Below, in pieces: positions 6,826 through 14,991 of a DNA stretch of 16,453 bases. The notes below the pieces were generated by a model. That model saw only the letters and a program-made list of their open reading frames with translations, was not told the DNA's origin and ran no database searches. A program made the translations under genes and the position numbers. Each line of letters begins with the position of its first letter. Positions within the stretch are counted from its first letter, which is position 1. Source of the stretch: an uncultured Campylobacter sp. (GTDB taxonomy: Bacteria; Campylobacterota; Campylobacteria; Campylobacterales; Campylobacteraceae); NCBI GenBank assembly GCA_937965895.1, contig CALCKS010000103.1, forward strand, positions 1 through 16,453, in the 5' to 3' direction.

Positions 6826-7918
6826 CCAAAAATAGCCTAGGCTTTAGCTTTAGCAAACAAACATACGCCGCCAGCGCGCTTTGCTCTCTTATGTAGTTAC
6901 GATCTCCGTTTAAATTTAGCCTCTCGATGATACACTCGCCGTCTTTAGCGCACGCTCCCACAAATACCGTTCCCACAGGCTTTGCCTCGCTGCCGCCGTC
7001 AGGCCCGGCGATACCGCTGATAGCTAGAGAAAAGTCCGATTCGCTCGCTTTTAGCGCGCCTTTTAGCATCGCCATCACGCACTGCTCGCTAACCGCGCCG
7101 TAGGTTTGTAAAATCTCATCGCTAACGCCCAGCCAGTCGCGTTTCATCTCGTTTGCGTAGGTCACTAGCGAGCCGTTAAATGCCGCCGAAACTCCAGCAA
7201 AAGCGCCAAATTTAGCCGCGGCAAGCCCCGCCGTGCAAGACTCGGCAAAGGTGAGCTTTAGCCCGCTTGCGATGAGAGTGCTCGCAACGTGACGAAAAAC
7301 ATCCTCGCCCTCAAAAAATTTTCCCGAAAATAGATTTTTCGCGCCGTTTATAAAGCCGCTGGTTTGGCCGAATTTGTTTGCTTCCACTCTGATTAGAGCC
7401 AAATTTGATAAAATTTGAGACGAATAAATCTGCACTTCATAGGTTTTTGCTAGCGGTTCGAGCAGGATTTTCGCACTCTCCTCGTCGATATCGACCAGAT
7501 GAAAGTAGCCGAAATCTCGCTGCGTTTTGATATCTATGGCAGGCAGTTTTTGGTTCGCGCCGGCCTTTAATAAATTTACGTAAGTTTGATTTAGTTTGAT
7601 TAAAAAGCCCTCGTCGCTAAATTTCTCGGCCCTGCTGGGAGCTAGCATTTGCGGGGATTTTAGCTCCAAAATATCGCCGCTTAACGTAGCTAAAATTTTT
7701 GCCGCGACGGAGCAGTTTTGACTCGACGCAAATATACAAAGACTATCGGAGCGCGCACAAAGATGTTCGATGATAAACGGCAGCTCCTTATCGCTTTTAC
7801 TGACGAATCTAAACTCGCCAAGCTCGCCGAAATGCCGCTTGTAAGCGCAAAAAATATAATCTAAAAAAGGCGCGTTTACGCCGATATCTTCGCCAATGAT
7901 CAGTAGTGCGTTTTTCAC
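6821..7918 (-). CDS. CinA/PncC-family protein (C-terminal NMN amidohydrolase domain, divergent N-terminus)
   Basis: The C-terminal part (about 208-362) is a clear CinA-C/PncC domain: AESCTAG (225-231), FNGSLVTYANEMKRDWLGV (248-266), YGAVSE (273-278) and SGIAGPDGG (301-309). In characterised members this domain deamidates nicotinamide mononucleotide for NAD recycling, using the serine of the AESCT motif. The first 200 residues sit where CinA carries its molybdopterin-binding-like domain, and begin similarly (LLIIGEDIG), but the usual TGGLGPT-type motif is missing; FASSQNCSVAAK stands near that place. Length 365 versus about 410 for full CinA. The start is GTG (7918-7916), well supported by AAGGAG (7930-7925) six bases away. 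It diverges from ileS. The competence/damage name of the family should not be taken as function. Confidence 0.85.
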   Translation of the reverse strand: MKNALLIIGEDIGVNAPFLDYIFCAYKRHFGELGEFRFVSKSDKELPFIIEHLCARSDSLCIFASSQNCSVAAKILATLSGDILELKSPQMLAPSRAEKFSDEGFLIKLNQTYVNLLKAGANQKLPAIDIKTQRDFGYFHLVDIDEESAKILLEPLAKTYEVQIYSSQILSNLALIRVEANKFGQTSGFINGAKNLFSGKFFEGEDVFRHVASTLIASGLKLTFAESCTAGLAAAKFGAFAGVSAAFNGSLVTYANEMKRDWLGVSDEILQTYGAVSEQCVMAMLKGALKASESDFSLAISGIAGPDGGSEAKPVGTVFVGACAKDGECIIERLNLNGDRNYIREQSALAAYVCLLKLKPRLFLA

Positions 7919-8004
7919 TGTTTTCTCCTTTAAAAACCGAAAACATCTTACATAAATTTAGCTTAAAATAGCGTTTTTTCAGTAGCGTTTAATCGCCGTT
8001 TGGA

Positions 8005-8010
8005 TAAAAT
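8005..8010 (+). promoter_or_regulatory. -10 element of the ileS operon promoter
   Basis: GGATAAAATC contains TAAAAT at 8005-8010, 29 bases before the ileS ATG. Transcription would start near 8017, with an AAGG ribosome binding site at 8029-8032, seven bases before the start. This is the only good candidate in the 121-bp divergent region and would drive the whole seven-gene run to 15796. Confidence 0.5.
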
Positions 8011-8039
8011 CTACCAATTTTTTACTTCAAGGCGAACCT

Positions 8040-10796
8040 ATGGATTACAAAGATACATTATTGCTTCCAAACACCGAATTTCCCATGCGCGGCAACCTGC
8101 CCGAAAACGAACCCAAACGCTTAAAATCGTGGTTTGACGATAGAAAAATCTACGAAAAAATGAAAGCTAAAAGGCAAAAAGCCGCAAAAAGCTTCACTCT
8201 GCACGACGGCCCTCCATACGCCAACGGCAACATCCACATCGGACACGCGCTAAACAAAACCCTAAAAGACATCATCTTAAAAACGCACTATTTCTTCGGC
8301 GAAAACGTGAGATTTACGCCTGGCTGGGACTGCCACGGGCTACCGATCGAGCAGCAAGTCGAGGTAAAACTGGGCGACAAGAAAAAAAGCCTTAGCAAAA
8401 CGCAAATCCGCGAGCTTTGCCGAGAGCACGCCAGAGAGTTTATCGAGGTGCAAAAGGAGAGCTTTAAACAACTAGGCGTCGCCAGCGACTGGGACGACCC
8501 GTATCTGACGATGAAATTTAAATTTGAAGCCGAAATTTACAAAACGCTTTGCAAAGTCGCCAAACGCGGGCTTTTAGTCGAGCGAAGCAAGCCGGTGTAC
8601 TGGAGCTGGGCGGCTAGAAGTGCTCTAGCCGAGGCCGAGGTCGAGTACGAGGACAAAGAGGACTACAGCATCTACGTCGCGTTTAAACTAGGCGAAGAAG
8701 CTGCGGCAAAAATAGGCGCAAAAGACGCCCGCGCGGTCATCTGGACGACCACGCCTTGGACGCTACCGGCAAACCAAGCCATCTCGTTAAATCCAAATGA
8801 AATTTACGTTTTAACGGCTGAAAATTTGATATTTGCCAAAGAGATGCTAAGCGAGCTAGAAAAAGAAGGTCTAACTAAGGGCGAAATTTTAAAAGAATTC
8901 GCCTCGGCAGAGCTTGAAAACCTGCACGCGGTAAATCCGCTAAACGGCAGAAAATCGCTATTTATCCTAGGCGATCACGTCACTATGGACGGCGGTACGG
9001 GTCTAGTTCACACCGCTCCGGGTCACGGCGAGGACGACTATCACGTGAGCCTAAAATACGGCATCGAAGTCATCATGCCCGTCGATGAGGGCGGTCTGTA
9101 CGACGAGACGCTAAAGGCCAAAAAGTTATTCCCAGACGGCGTAGCGGACGAACTAATCGGCATGCATATCTTTAAAGCAAACGAGAAAATTTTAGAGCTT
9201 TTAGGCTCAAATTTGCTAAAAGTCAGCAAATTCGTCCACTCATATCCATTTTGCTGGAGAACGCATAAGCCGGTCATCTACCGCGCTACCAAGCAGTGGT
9301 TTATCGCTATGGACGAGCCAAAAATCGACGGCAAAACGCTACGAGAAGTTGCACTAAAAGAGCTTGAAAACGTCAAATTTTACCCTGCAAGCGGCGTAAA
9401 AAGGATAGGCTCGATGATAGAAAATCGTCCCGACTGGTGCATCTCGCGCCAACGCGACTGGGGCGTGCCGATAGCGTTTTTTAGGCGCAAGGATACAAAA
9501 GAGCCGATATTTGACGATGAAATTTTAGATAACGTAGCGGCGATATTTGAGCAAAAAGGCGCTGACGCGTGGTGGGACAGCGAGATAAAAGATCTCTTAC
9601 CCGCAAACTGTAAATACGACTCGCAAAATTTAGAAAAAGTTATGGACATCCTAGATGTCTGGTTTGACAGCGGTTCGACGTGGGCTGCGGTGCTAAAAAG
9701 CGGCGACTACGATGCAGGCAGCTATCCGTCCGATATGTATCTAGAGGGTAGCGATCAGCACAGAGGTTGGTTCCAAAGCTCGCTATTGCTAAGCTGTGCC
9801 GCACAAGGACGAGCACCGTATAGAAGCGTGCTAACGCATGGATTTACCGTCGACGAAAACGGTCAAAAGATGAGTAAGAGCAAAGGCAACGTCGTAGCTC
9901 CGGCGGACGTGGCTAAAACCTACGGCGTGGAAATTTTACGCCTTTGGGTTGCGCTTAGCGACTACTCCAGCGACCTAAAAATCAGCGAAAACATCCTAAA
10001 ACAAGTAAGCGAGCAGTACCGAAAAATACGCAATACGATAAGATTTTTACTAGCCAACGTAAACGATCTAGAGGATATCGAAACATCAAATTTCAACATC
10101 CTAGACCGCTGGATACTAAGCCGCGCGAAAAAGGCATTCGACGAGGCCGAAGCCGCGTTTAGAAACTACGACTTTTCAAAGGGCTTTAGCCTGCTGATGA
10201 ACTTCCTAAGTGCGGATTTAAGCGGCATATATCTTGATATCTGCAAAGACCGCCTATACTGCGACGCCAAAGACAGCGACACTCGCCGCTCGGCTCAAAG
10301 CGCGATGGCGCTAATAACCAGAGCGCTCCTACCGCTCATCGCTCCGACGCTAACATACACCGTGGACGAGGCGATGGACTATGCGCCTAAGATCATAAAA
10401 AACGGCGCAACCGACGCCTTTGATCTAGAGTACGCGCCGCTAGATTTTGAGTTTAATGTAGACGACGAGCTGCTAGTCGCTAGCCGAGAGAAGTTTTTCG
10501 AGCTAATCGACGTACTCAAAAAAGATAAAAAGATAAAATCGACCCTAGAACTCGTACTACAAACAAGCTCAAATTTGATCCTAAGTGAAGATATAAACGA
10601 GATCAGCGACTGGTATATGGTTAGCGACGTCCAAAGCCTGGACGGTAGCGACGGCCTAGCAGAATTTGATGTCGGAAACGATAAATTTAAACTCGTTTTA
10701 TCGACGCGTCACAAGTGCCCGAGATGTTGGAAATTTACCGCTAAGCACGACGGCGAAACCTGCCCGAGATGCGAAAAGGTACTAAAAAATGTCTGA
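8040..10796 (+). CDS. ileS: Isoleucyl-tRNA synthetase
   Basis: Charges tRNA-Ile with isoleucine in the cytoplasm; a class Ia synthetase of 918 residues (E. coli about 938). It opens with the bacterial IleS start DYKDTLLLPNTEFPMRGNLP. HIGH is intact at 66-69 (HDGPPYANGNIHIGHA) and KMSKS at 610-614. The inserted editing domain that clears mischarged valine shows the threonine-rich WTTTPWTLPAN (235-245) and GTGLVHTAPGHGEDDY (about 320-335). LEGSDQHRGWFQSSL lies just before KMSKS. The C-terminal zinc finger has C893, C896, C908 and C911. All key residues are present. It starts with ATG at 8040 after a modest AAGG. Its last eight bases overlap the start of a 35-codon gene, making it the head of a long operon. 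Confidence 0.98.
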   Translation: MDYKDTLLLPNTEFPMRGNLPENEPKRLKSWFDDRKIYEKMKAKRQKAAKSFTLHDGPPYANGNIHIGHALNKTLKDIILKTHYFFGENVRFTPGWDCHGLPIEQQVEVKLGDKKKSLSKTQIRELCREHAREFIEVQKESFKQLGVASDWDDPYLTMKFKFEAEIYKTLCKVAKRGLLVERSKPVYWSWAARSALAEAEVEYEDKEDYSIYVAFKLGEEAAAKIGAKDARAVIWTTTPWTLPANQAISLNPNEIYVLTAENLIFAKEMLSELEKEGLTKGEILKEFASAELENLHAVNPLNGRKSLFILGDHVTMDGGTGLVHTAPGHGEDDYHVSLKYGIEVIMPVDEGGLYDETLKAKKLFPDGVADELIGMHIFKANEKILELLGSNLLKVSKFVHSYPFCWRTHKPVIYRATKQWFIAMDEPKIDGKTLREVALKELENVKFYPASGVKRIGSMIENRPDWCISRQRDWGVPIAFFRRKDTKEPIFDDEILDNVAAIFEQKGADAWWDSEIKDLLPANCKYDSQNLEKVMDILDVWFDSGSTWAAVLKSGDYDAGSYPSDMYLEGSDQHRGWFQSSLLLSCAAQGRAPYRSVLTHGFTVDENGQKMSKSKGNVVAPADVAKTYGVEILRLWVALSDYSSDLKISENILKQVSEQYRKIRNTIRFLLANVNDLEDIETSNFNILDRWILSRAKKAFDEAEAAFRNYDFSKGFSLLMNFLSADLSGIYLDICKDRLYCDAKDSDTRRSAQSAMALITRALLPLIAPTLTYTVDEAMDYAPKIIKNGATDAFDLEYAPLDFEFNVDDELLVASREKFFELIDVLKKDKKIKSTLELVLQTSSNLILSEDINEISDWYMVSDVQSLDGSDGLAEFDVGNDKFKLVLSTRHKCPRCWKFTAKHDGETCPRCEKVLKNV

Positions 10797-10896
10797 GCCC
10801 ATCTCCGCTTGGTTCGTCGCGGCGACCATCGCGGCCATCCTCGCGGTCACAGCCGCAGGTATCGTAGCGGTAATAAAATTTAAGGATAAAAAATGA
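10789..10896 (+). CDS. Small single-span membrane peptide between ileS and gatA (35 aa)
   Basis: A 35-codon gene, ATG at 10789 to TGA at 10894-10896, reading MSEPISAWFVAATIAAILAV then TAAGIVAVIKFKDKK. It has a short acidic N-terminus, one long hydrophobic helix (about residues 7-29) and a basic tail, so it should be a membrane peptide with the tail in the cytoplasm. Support for it being real: it fills the whole gap, its start overlaps the ileS stop by eight bases, its stop overlaps the gatA start as ATGA, and the gatA ribosome binding site (AAGGA, 10882-10886) is inside it. GAAAAGG at 10773-10779 can serve as its own site. I recall that C. jejuni carries a similarly tiny gene (Cj1060c) at this spot. 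Function unknown. Confidence 0.8.
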   Translation: MSEPISAWFVAATIAAILAVTAAGIVAVIKFKDKK

Positions 10897-12251
10897 TAAC
10901 TTTAAAAGAGGCTCTAAAGCTAAGTGCCGGCGAAGTAGCCGAGCTTAGAAACGAGCTGGAAAAGAAAATTTTCGCAGATAGGGAGCTTGGCGCTTACGTC
11001 GAGCAGCTGGCAAATTTGCCGCTTGACAAGCTGGGTGCTGGCGTACCGATCGCTATAAAAGATAACATCCAGGTAAAAGGCTGGAGCGTAACGAGCGCGT
11101 CTAAAATTTTACAAGGCTACATCGCGCCTTATAACGCGACGGTTATAGAAAAACTACTAGCAGCCGGTCTGGCGCCGTTTGGCCGTACGAATATGGACGA
11201 ATTCGCCATGGGAAATACGACCGAAAATAGCTACTACGGCAAAACACTAAATCCCCTAAACCGCGATAGAGTACCGGGCGGCAGCTCGGGCGGCTCGGCA
11301 GCTGCGGTAGCGGCGGGGCTAGCAGTTGCTGCCCTTGGTAGCGATACGGGCGGCTCGATACGCCAGCCTGCGGCATTTTGCGGCTGCGTGGGGCTAAAGC
11401 CGACCTACGGGCGCGTGAGCAGATACGGCCTGGGTTCCTACTCTAGCTCGCTAGATCAGATCGGCCCGATAACGCAAAACGTCGAGGATGCCGCGATCCT
11501 ATACGATATCATCGCGGGACACGACGACAAAGACAGCACGAGCGCGGATATCAAATTTGAGAGCGTCGCGGACAAGCTAAACGCAGATAAAAAACTAACG
11601 ATCTGCGTCATCGAAAACTACATAAACGAAGCCTCAGAAGAGACTAAAAAAGCGCTTTTAAAAGCGGTTGATGTTTTAAAAGCCGCAGGCCATAAAATAA
11701 TCTATAAAAATTTAGAAAACTCAAAATGCGATATCGCAACCTACTACATCATCGCCACCGCCGAAGCCAGCGCGAATCTCAGCCGCTACGACGGAGTGAG
11801 ATACGGACGCAGGGCAGAGGCTAAAAATTTAAAAGAACTTTACGTAAATTCGCGCTCGGAGGGGTTTGGCGAAGAGGTGAAAAGACGAATCCTGCTAGGC
11901 ACTTTCGTGCTTAGTAGCGGTTATTACGACGCGTATTACATCAAAGCGCAAAAAGCTCGAGCCTACGCTAAAGCTAAATACGAGCGAATTTTGAGCGAAT
12001 GCGACCTCATTTTTATGCCCGTCGCTCCTCGCACGGCGTATAAATTCGGCGATCTAAAAGATCCGCTAGAGGCCTATTTATCGGATATTTACACGATCAG
12101 CGTAAATTTAGCCGGCTTACCCGCTATCTCGGTTCCTGTAGCCAAGGACGCGGACGGACTAAACGTCTCGGTTCAGCTAATCGCCAAAGCGTGGGACGAA
12201 AAAACGCTTCTAGAAGGCGCACTTAGTTTAGAAAACTCTATAAAAGGATAA
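10893..12251 (+). CDS. gatA: Asp-tRNA(Asn)/Glu-tRNA(Gln) amidotransferase subunit A
   Basis: Glutaminase subunit of GatCAB, which converts Glu-tRNA-Gln and Asp-tRNA-Asn to Gln-tRNA-Gln and Asn-tRNA-Asn. Campylobacters need this because they lack the direct synthetases. It is 452 residues with the amidase signature: catalytic lysine K56 (GVPIAIKDNI), GGSSGGS with S131 as the cis-serine, and nucleophile S155 in DTGGSIRQPA. The spacing of the three (75 and 24 residues) equals that in characterised GatA. The conserved FGRTNMDEFAMG precedes them (96-107). The ATG start shares bases with the stop of the small membrane peptide gene (ATGA), and its AAGGA site lies seven bases upstream. gatB and gatC are not in the window. 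guaB follows after four bases. Confidence 0.97.
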   Translation: MITLKEALKLSAGEVAELRNELEKKIFADRELGAYVEQLANLPLDKLGAGVPIAIKDNIQVKGWSVTSASKILQGYIAPYNATVIEKLLAAGLAPFGRTNMDEFAMGNTTENSYYGKTLNPLNRDRVPGGSSGGSAAAVAAGLAVAALGSDTGGSIRQPAAFCGCVGLKPTYGRVSRYGLGSYSSSLDQIGPITQNVEDAAILYDIIAGHDDKDSTSADIKFESVADKLNADKKLTICVIENYINEASEETKKALLKAVDVLKAAGHKIIYKNLENSKCDIATYYIIATAEASANLSRYDGVRYGRRAEAKNLKELYVNSRSEGFGEEVKRRILLGTFVLSSGYYDAYYIKAQKARAYAKAKYERILSECDLIFMPVAPRTAYKFGDLKDPLEAYLSDIYTISVNLAGLPAISVPVAKDADGLNVSVQLIAKAWDEKTLLEGALSLENSIKG

Positions 12252-12255
12252 ACGC

Positions 12256-13704
12256 ATGAAGATAGTTACGAAGGCTCTCACCTTTGACGACGTTTTGCTC
12301 GTCCCGCAGTACTCCGAAATTTTGCCTAAACAAGTAGACATAAAAACGCGCTTTAGCAAAAACGTGGAGCTAAATATCCCGATCGTATCGGCTGCGATGG
12401 ACACCGTCACCGAGCACCGCGCGGCGATCATGATGGCGCGCCTGGGCGGTATCGGCGTCATACATAAAAATATGGACATACAAAGCCAGGTCAAAGAGGT
12501 CCGCCGCGTGAAAAAAAGCGAAAGCGGCGTGATCATCGATCCTATCTCCATCTCGCCAAACGCTAGCGTGGGCTCGGCGCTTGATATGATGGCGGATCTG
12601 CATATCTCGGGCGTTCCCGTCGTCGATGAGGAAAATAAACTAATAGGAATCCTAACCAACCGCGATTTGAGATTTGAAAACGACAGAAGCGTCCTCGTAA
12701 AAGACAGGATGACCAAAGCTCCGCTAATCACGGCTCCAAAGGGCTGCACGCTAGACGACGCGGAGAAAATTTTCTCTCAAAACCGCGTAGAAAAACTTCC
12801 TATCGTCGATAAAGACGGCCATCTAGAGGGCCTCATAACCATAAAAGATCTAAAAAAACGCAAAGAGTATCCAAACGCAAACAAAGACGCCTACGGCAGA
12901 CTCCGCGTGGCAGCAGCCATCGGCGTAGGTCAAATGGACAGAGCAAAGGCCCTAGCAGAAGCCGGCGTAGACGTCATCGTCATAGACTCCGCTCACGGCC
13001 ACTCAAAAGGCGTACTAGACACGCTAAGACAGGTTAAAGCCGAGCTAAAAGTGGACGTCGTAGCCGGAAATATCGCAAATCCAGCCGCCGTCAAAGACCT
13101 AGCAGAAGCCGGCGCCGACGGTATCAAAGTAGGCATAGGACCGGGCTCCATCTGCACCACTCGCGTGGTAGCGGGCGTTGGCGTACCTCAAATTTTCGCC
13201 GTCGATAGCTGCTCGGCCGAGGCTGCAAAATACGGTATCCCAGTTATCGCAGACGGCGGACTAAAGTACTCGGGCGACGTAGCCAAAGCCCTGGCCGCAG
13301 GCGCTAGCTGCGTGATGGCGGGCAGTTTGCTAGCGGGCTGCGAGGAGACTCCGGGCGAGGTGATAACATTCCAAGGACGCCAGTACAAAGTCTACCGCGG
13401 TATGGGCAGCATCGGCGCGATGACGAAAGGCAGCAGCGATAGGTATTTCCAAGAAGGCACCGCGCAAGATAAACTCGTGCCAGAAGGCATCGAGGGCCGC
13501 GTACCGTTTGCCGGCAGCATAAAAGAGGTCGTACATCAGCTAGTTGGCGGCCTACGAAGCGCGATGGGCTACATGGGTTCAAAAGATATCAAAACCCTTC
13601 AGGAAAAAGCCCAGTTCGTCGAGATCACGAGCGCTGGACTAAAAGAGAGCCACGTCCACGACGTCGTCATCACGCAAGAAGCCCCTAACTACAAAGTCAA
13701 TTAG
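12256..13704 (+). CDS. guaB: Inosine-5'-monophosphate dehydrogenase
   Basis: Oxidises IMP to XMP with NAD, the committed step of GMP synthesis. It is 482 residues, normal for a bacterial enzyme. The barrel begins with ALTFDDVLLVPQYSE (8-22) and VSAAMDTVTE. A tandem CBS (Bateman) module sits at about 90-205, the usual adenine/guanine nucleotide sensor. The catalytic cysteine is C300 in GIGPGSICTTR. The mobile flap carries the Arg-Tyr pair R396-Y397 (GSSDRYFQ) used to activate water. GGLKYSGDVAKALAAGA and YRGMGSIGAM hold the phosphate. Start: ATG at 12256 after AAAGGA (12243-12248) at the end of gatA. The stop TAG overlaps the metX GTG by one base. Confidence 0.98.
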   Translation: MKIVTKALTFDDVLLVPQYSEILPKQVDIKTRFSKNVELNIPIVSAAMDTVTEHRAAIMMARLGGIGVIHKNMDIQSQVKEVRRVKKSESGVIIDPISISPNASVGSALDMMADLHISGVPVVDEENKLIGILTNRDLRFENDRSVLVKDRMTKAPLITAPKGCTLDDAEKIFSQNRVEKLPIVDKDGHLEGLITIKDLKKRKEYPNANKDAYGRLRVAAAIGVGQMDRAKALAEAGVDVIVIDSAHGHSKGVLDTLRQVKAELKVDVVAGNIANPAAVKDLAEAGADGIKVGIGPGSICTTRVVAGVGVPQIFAVDSCSAEAAKYGIPVIADGGLKYSGDVAKALAAGASCVMAGSLLAGCEETPGEVITFQGRQYKVYRGMGSIGAMTKGSSDRYFQEGTAQDKLVPEGIEGRVPFAGSIKEVVHQLVGGLRSAMGYMGSKDIKTLQEKAQFVEITSAGLKESHVHDVVITQEAPNYKVN

Positions 13705-14804
13705 TGCTAAATTTAAAAACCGGTAAAGTAAAATTTAATGAGCCGCTCTATCTGGAGAGCGGTCGAATTTTGCCCGAATTTGAGCTTGCTTACGAAACAT
13801 ACGGCGAGCTAAACCGAGATAAAAGCAACGTCATAGTCGTCTGCCACGCGCTAACTGGCAGCCACCACGCCGCGGGCAGGTATGAAAACGAGCAGAAATT
13901 TGGCTGGTGGGACGCGCTAGTGGGCAAGGGCAAGGGCATAGATACGAACAAATTTTTCGTCATCTGCGTAAACATCCTCGGATCAAATTTCGGTTCGACA
14001 AATCCCTTAAGTATCGAAAAAAGCACGGGCAAGCAGTATCGTTTGCGCTTTCCGGTGCTAACCATCAGCGACGTCGTAAAGGCGCAGATGAGGCTTTTTG
14101 AGCACCTAGGCATCGAGCGCGCGCATGCGGTCGTGGGCGGTAGCCTAGGCGGCATGCAGGCGCTTTGTTTTGCGATCGAGTTTCCAAATTTCGCCAAAAA
14201 CGTCATCATCCTAGCCAGCACATATCAGAGCAAGGCCTGGGCAATCGCGTTTAACAAAATCGCGATCGAGGGCATCCTGCGCGATCCGGGTTTCAAAGAC
14301 GGCCAATACGACGAAAACGATATCGCCACGCAGGGGCTAACAGGCATGGCGCTAGGACGTATGGCGGGGCACATCAGCTTTCTTTCGCCTAGCTCCATGG
14401 ACTCAAAATTTGGCCGCAACTATGTAGAGACCGACGGCCTTTACGAGCTTACGGGCCGGTTTCAGGTCGATCGCTATATGGAGTACAATGGTCACGGCTT
14501 TCCTAAGCGCTTTGACCCGCTGAGCTACCTTTACATCGTAAAGATGATGAATATCTTTGACTGCACGCGCCACTACGACGACCTCGCGCACGCTCTTTTG
14601 CCTATTTGCGCCAAGGTTACGCTGGTCGCATTTAGCGGCGATATGCTGTTTCCGCCAAGCTGCATGCGCGAGATGCACGAGACGCTGCGCGGTATCGGCA
14701 AGGCGTGCGACTACCACGAGATAGACAGCGACTACGGCCACGACGCGTTTTTGGTCGAAGTAGATAAATTTGAAAAAATCATAAAAAAGGTTTTAGATGA
14801 GTGA
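13704..14804 (+). CDS. metX: Homoserine O-acetyltransferase
   Basis: Transfers an acetyl group from acetyl-CoA to homoserine in methionine synthesis. It is a 366-residue alpha/beta hydrolase of the MetX type. The nucleophile S147 sits in VVGGSLGGMQA; D313 (AFSGDMLFPP) and H346 (DYGHDAFLVE) complete the triad, and the oxyanion region CHALTGSHHAAG is near residue 50. Other family landmarks are NILGSNFGSTNPLS and the R-F-P-V-L-T-I-S-D strand. I call an acetyl- rather than succinyl-transferase by family, without side-chain proof. The start is GTG at 13704, overlapping the guaB TAG by one base. No good ribosome binding site precedes it, so coupling to guaB is likely. As I remember C. jejuni, no metX lies between guaB and the xseB-like gene there. 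Confidence 0.95.
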   Translation: MLNLKTGKVKFNEPLYLESGRILPEFELAYETYGELNRDKSNVIVVCHALTGSHHAAGRYENEQKFGWWDALVGKGKGIDTNKFFVICVNILGSNFGSTNPLSIEKSTGKQYRLRFPVLTISDVVKAQMRLFEHLGIERAHAVVGGSLGGMQALCFAIEFPNFAKNVIILASTYQSKAWAIAFNKIAIEGILRDPGFKDGQYDENDIATQGLTGMALGRMAGHISFLSPSSMDSKFGRNYVETDGLYELTGRFQVDRYMEYNGHGFPKRFDPLSYLYIVKMMNIFDCTRHYDDLAHALLPICAKVTLVAFSGDMLFPPSCMREMHETLRGIGKACDYHEIDSDYGHDAFLVEVDKFEKIIKKVLDE

Positions 14805-14991
14805 AAATTTAAGCGAGGATTTTGAGAGCAAACTCGCCAAAGCAAATGAAATTTTAAAACAGCTCGGCGACGAAAATTTAAGCCTAGAGCAAAGCGTTAA
14901 GCTGCACAAAGAGGGCAAAAAACTGCTCGAGGAGGCAGATAAAATCCTGCAAAACGCAAAGCTAGTCGTAAAGGACGCGGACGATGAATAA
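14797..14991 (+). CDS. xseB: Exodeoxyribonuclease VII small subunit-like protein
   Basis: A 64-residue acidic, two-helix coiled-coil protein. The pattern FESKLAKANEILKQLGDENLSLEQSVKLHKEGKKLLEEADKILQNAK is the XseB layout: a first helix, a short break with the conserved S-L-E-x-S-V, then a second helix with G-K-x-L and the terminal A-K-x-V. XseB stabilises the XseA nuclease, which degrades single-stranded DNA; XseA is not in the window. It is a little shorter than E. coli XseB (about 80 residues). The ATG at 14797 lies in the last eight bases of metX, and its own stop overlaps the next gene by eight bases, so translation is coupled on both sides. A short coiled coil is easy to over-assign, but both pattern and context fit. 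Confidence 0.82.
   Translation: MSENLSEDFESKLAKANEILKQLGDENLSLEQSVKLHKEGKKLLEEADKILQNAKLVVKDADDE

Noticed and set aside
12228..13582. Long minus-strand ORFs opposite guaB (for example 12228-12749 and 13304-13582)
   Set aside because: guaB on the plus strand is an unmistakable full-length IMP dehydrogenase; the antisense frames have no family features, no ribosome binding sites and unusual composition.
13790..14741. Minus-strand ORFs opposite metX (13790-14221, 14403-14741)
   Set aside because: Shadows of the metX frame; metX has its complete catalytic triad and coupled junctions.
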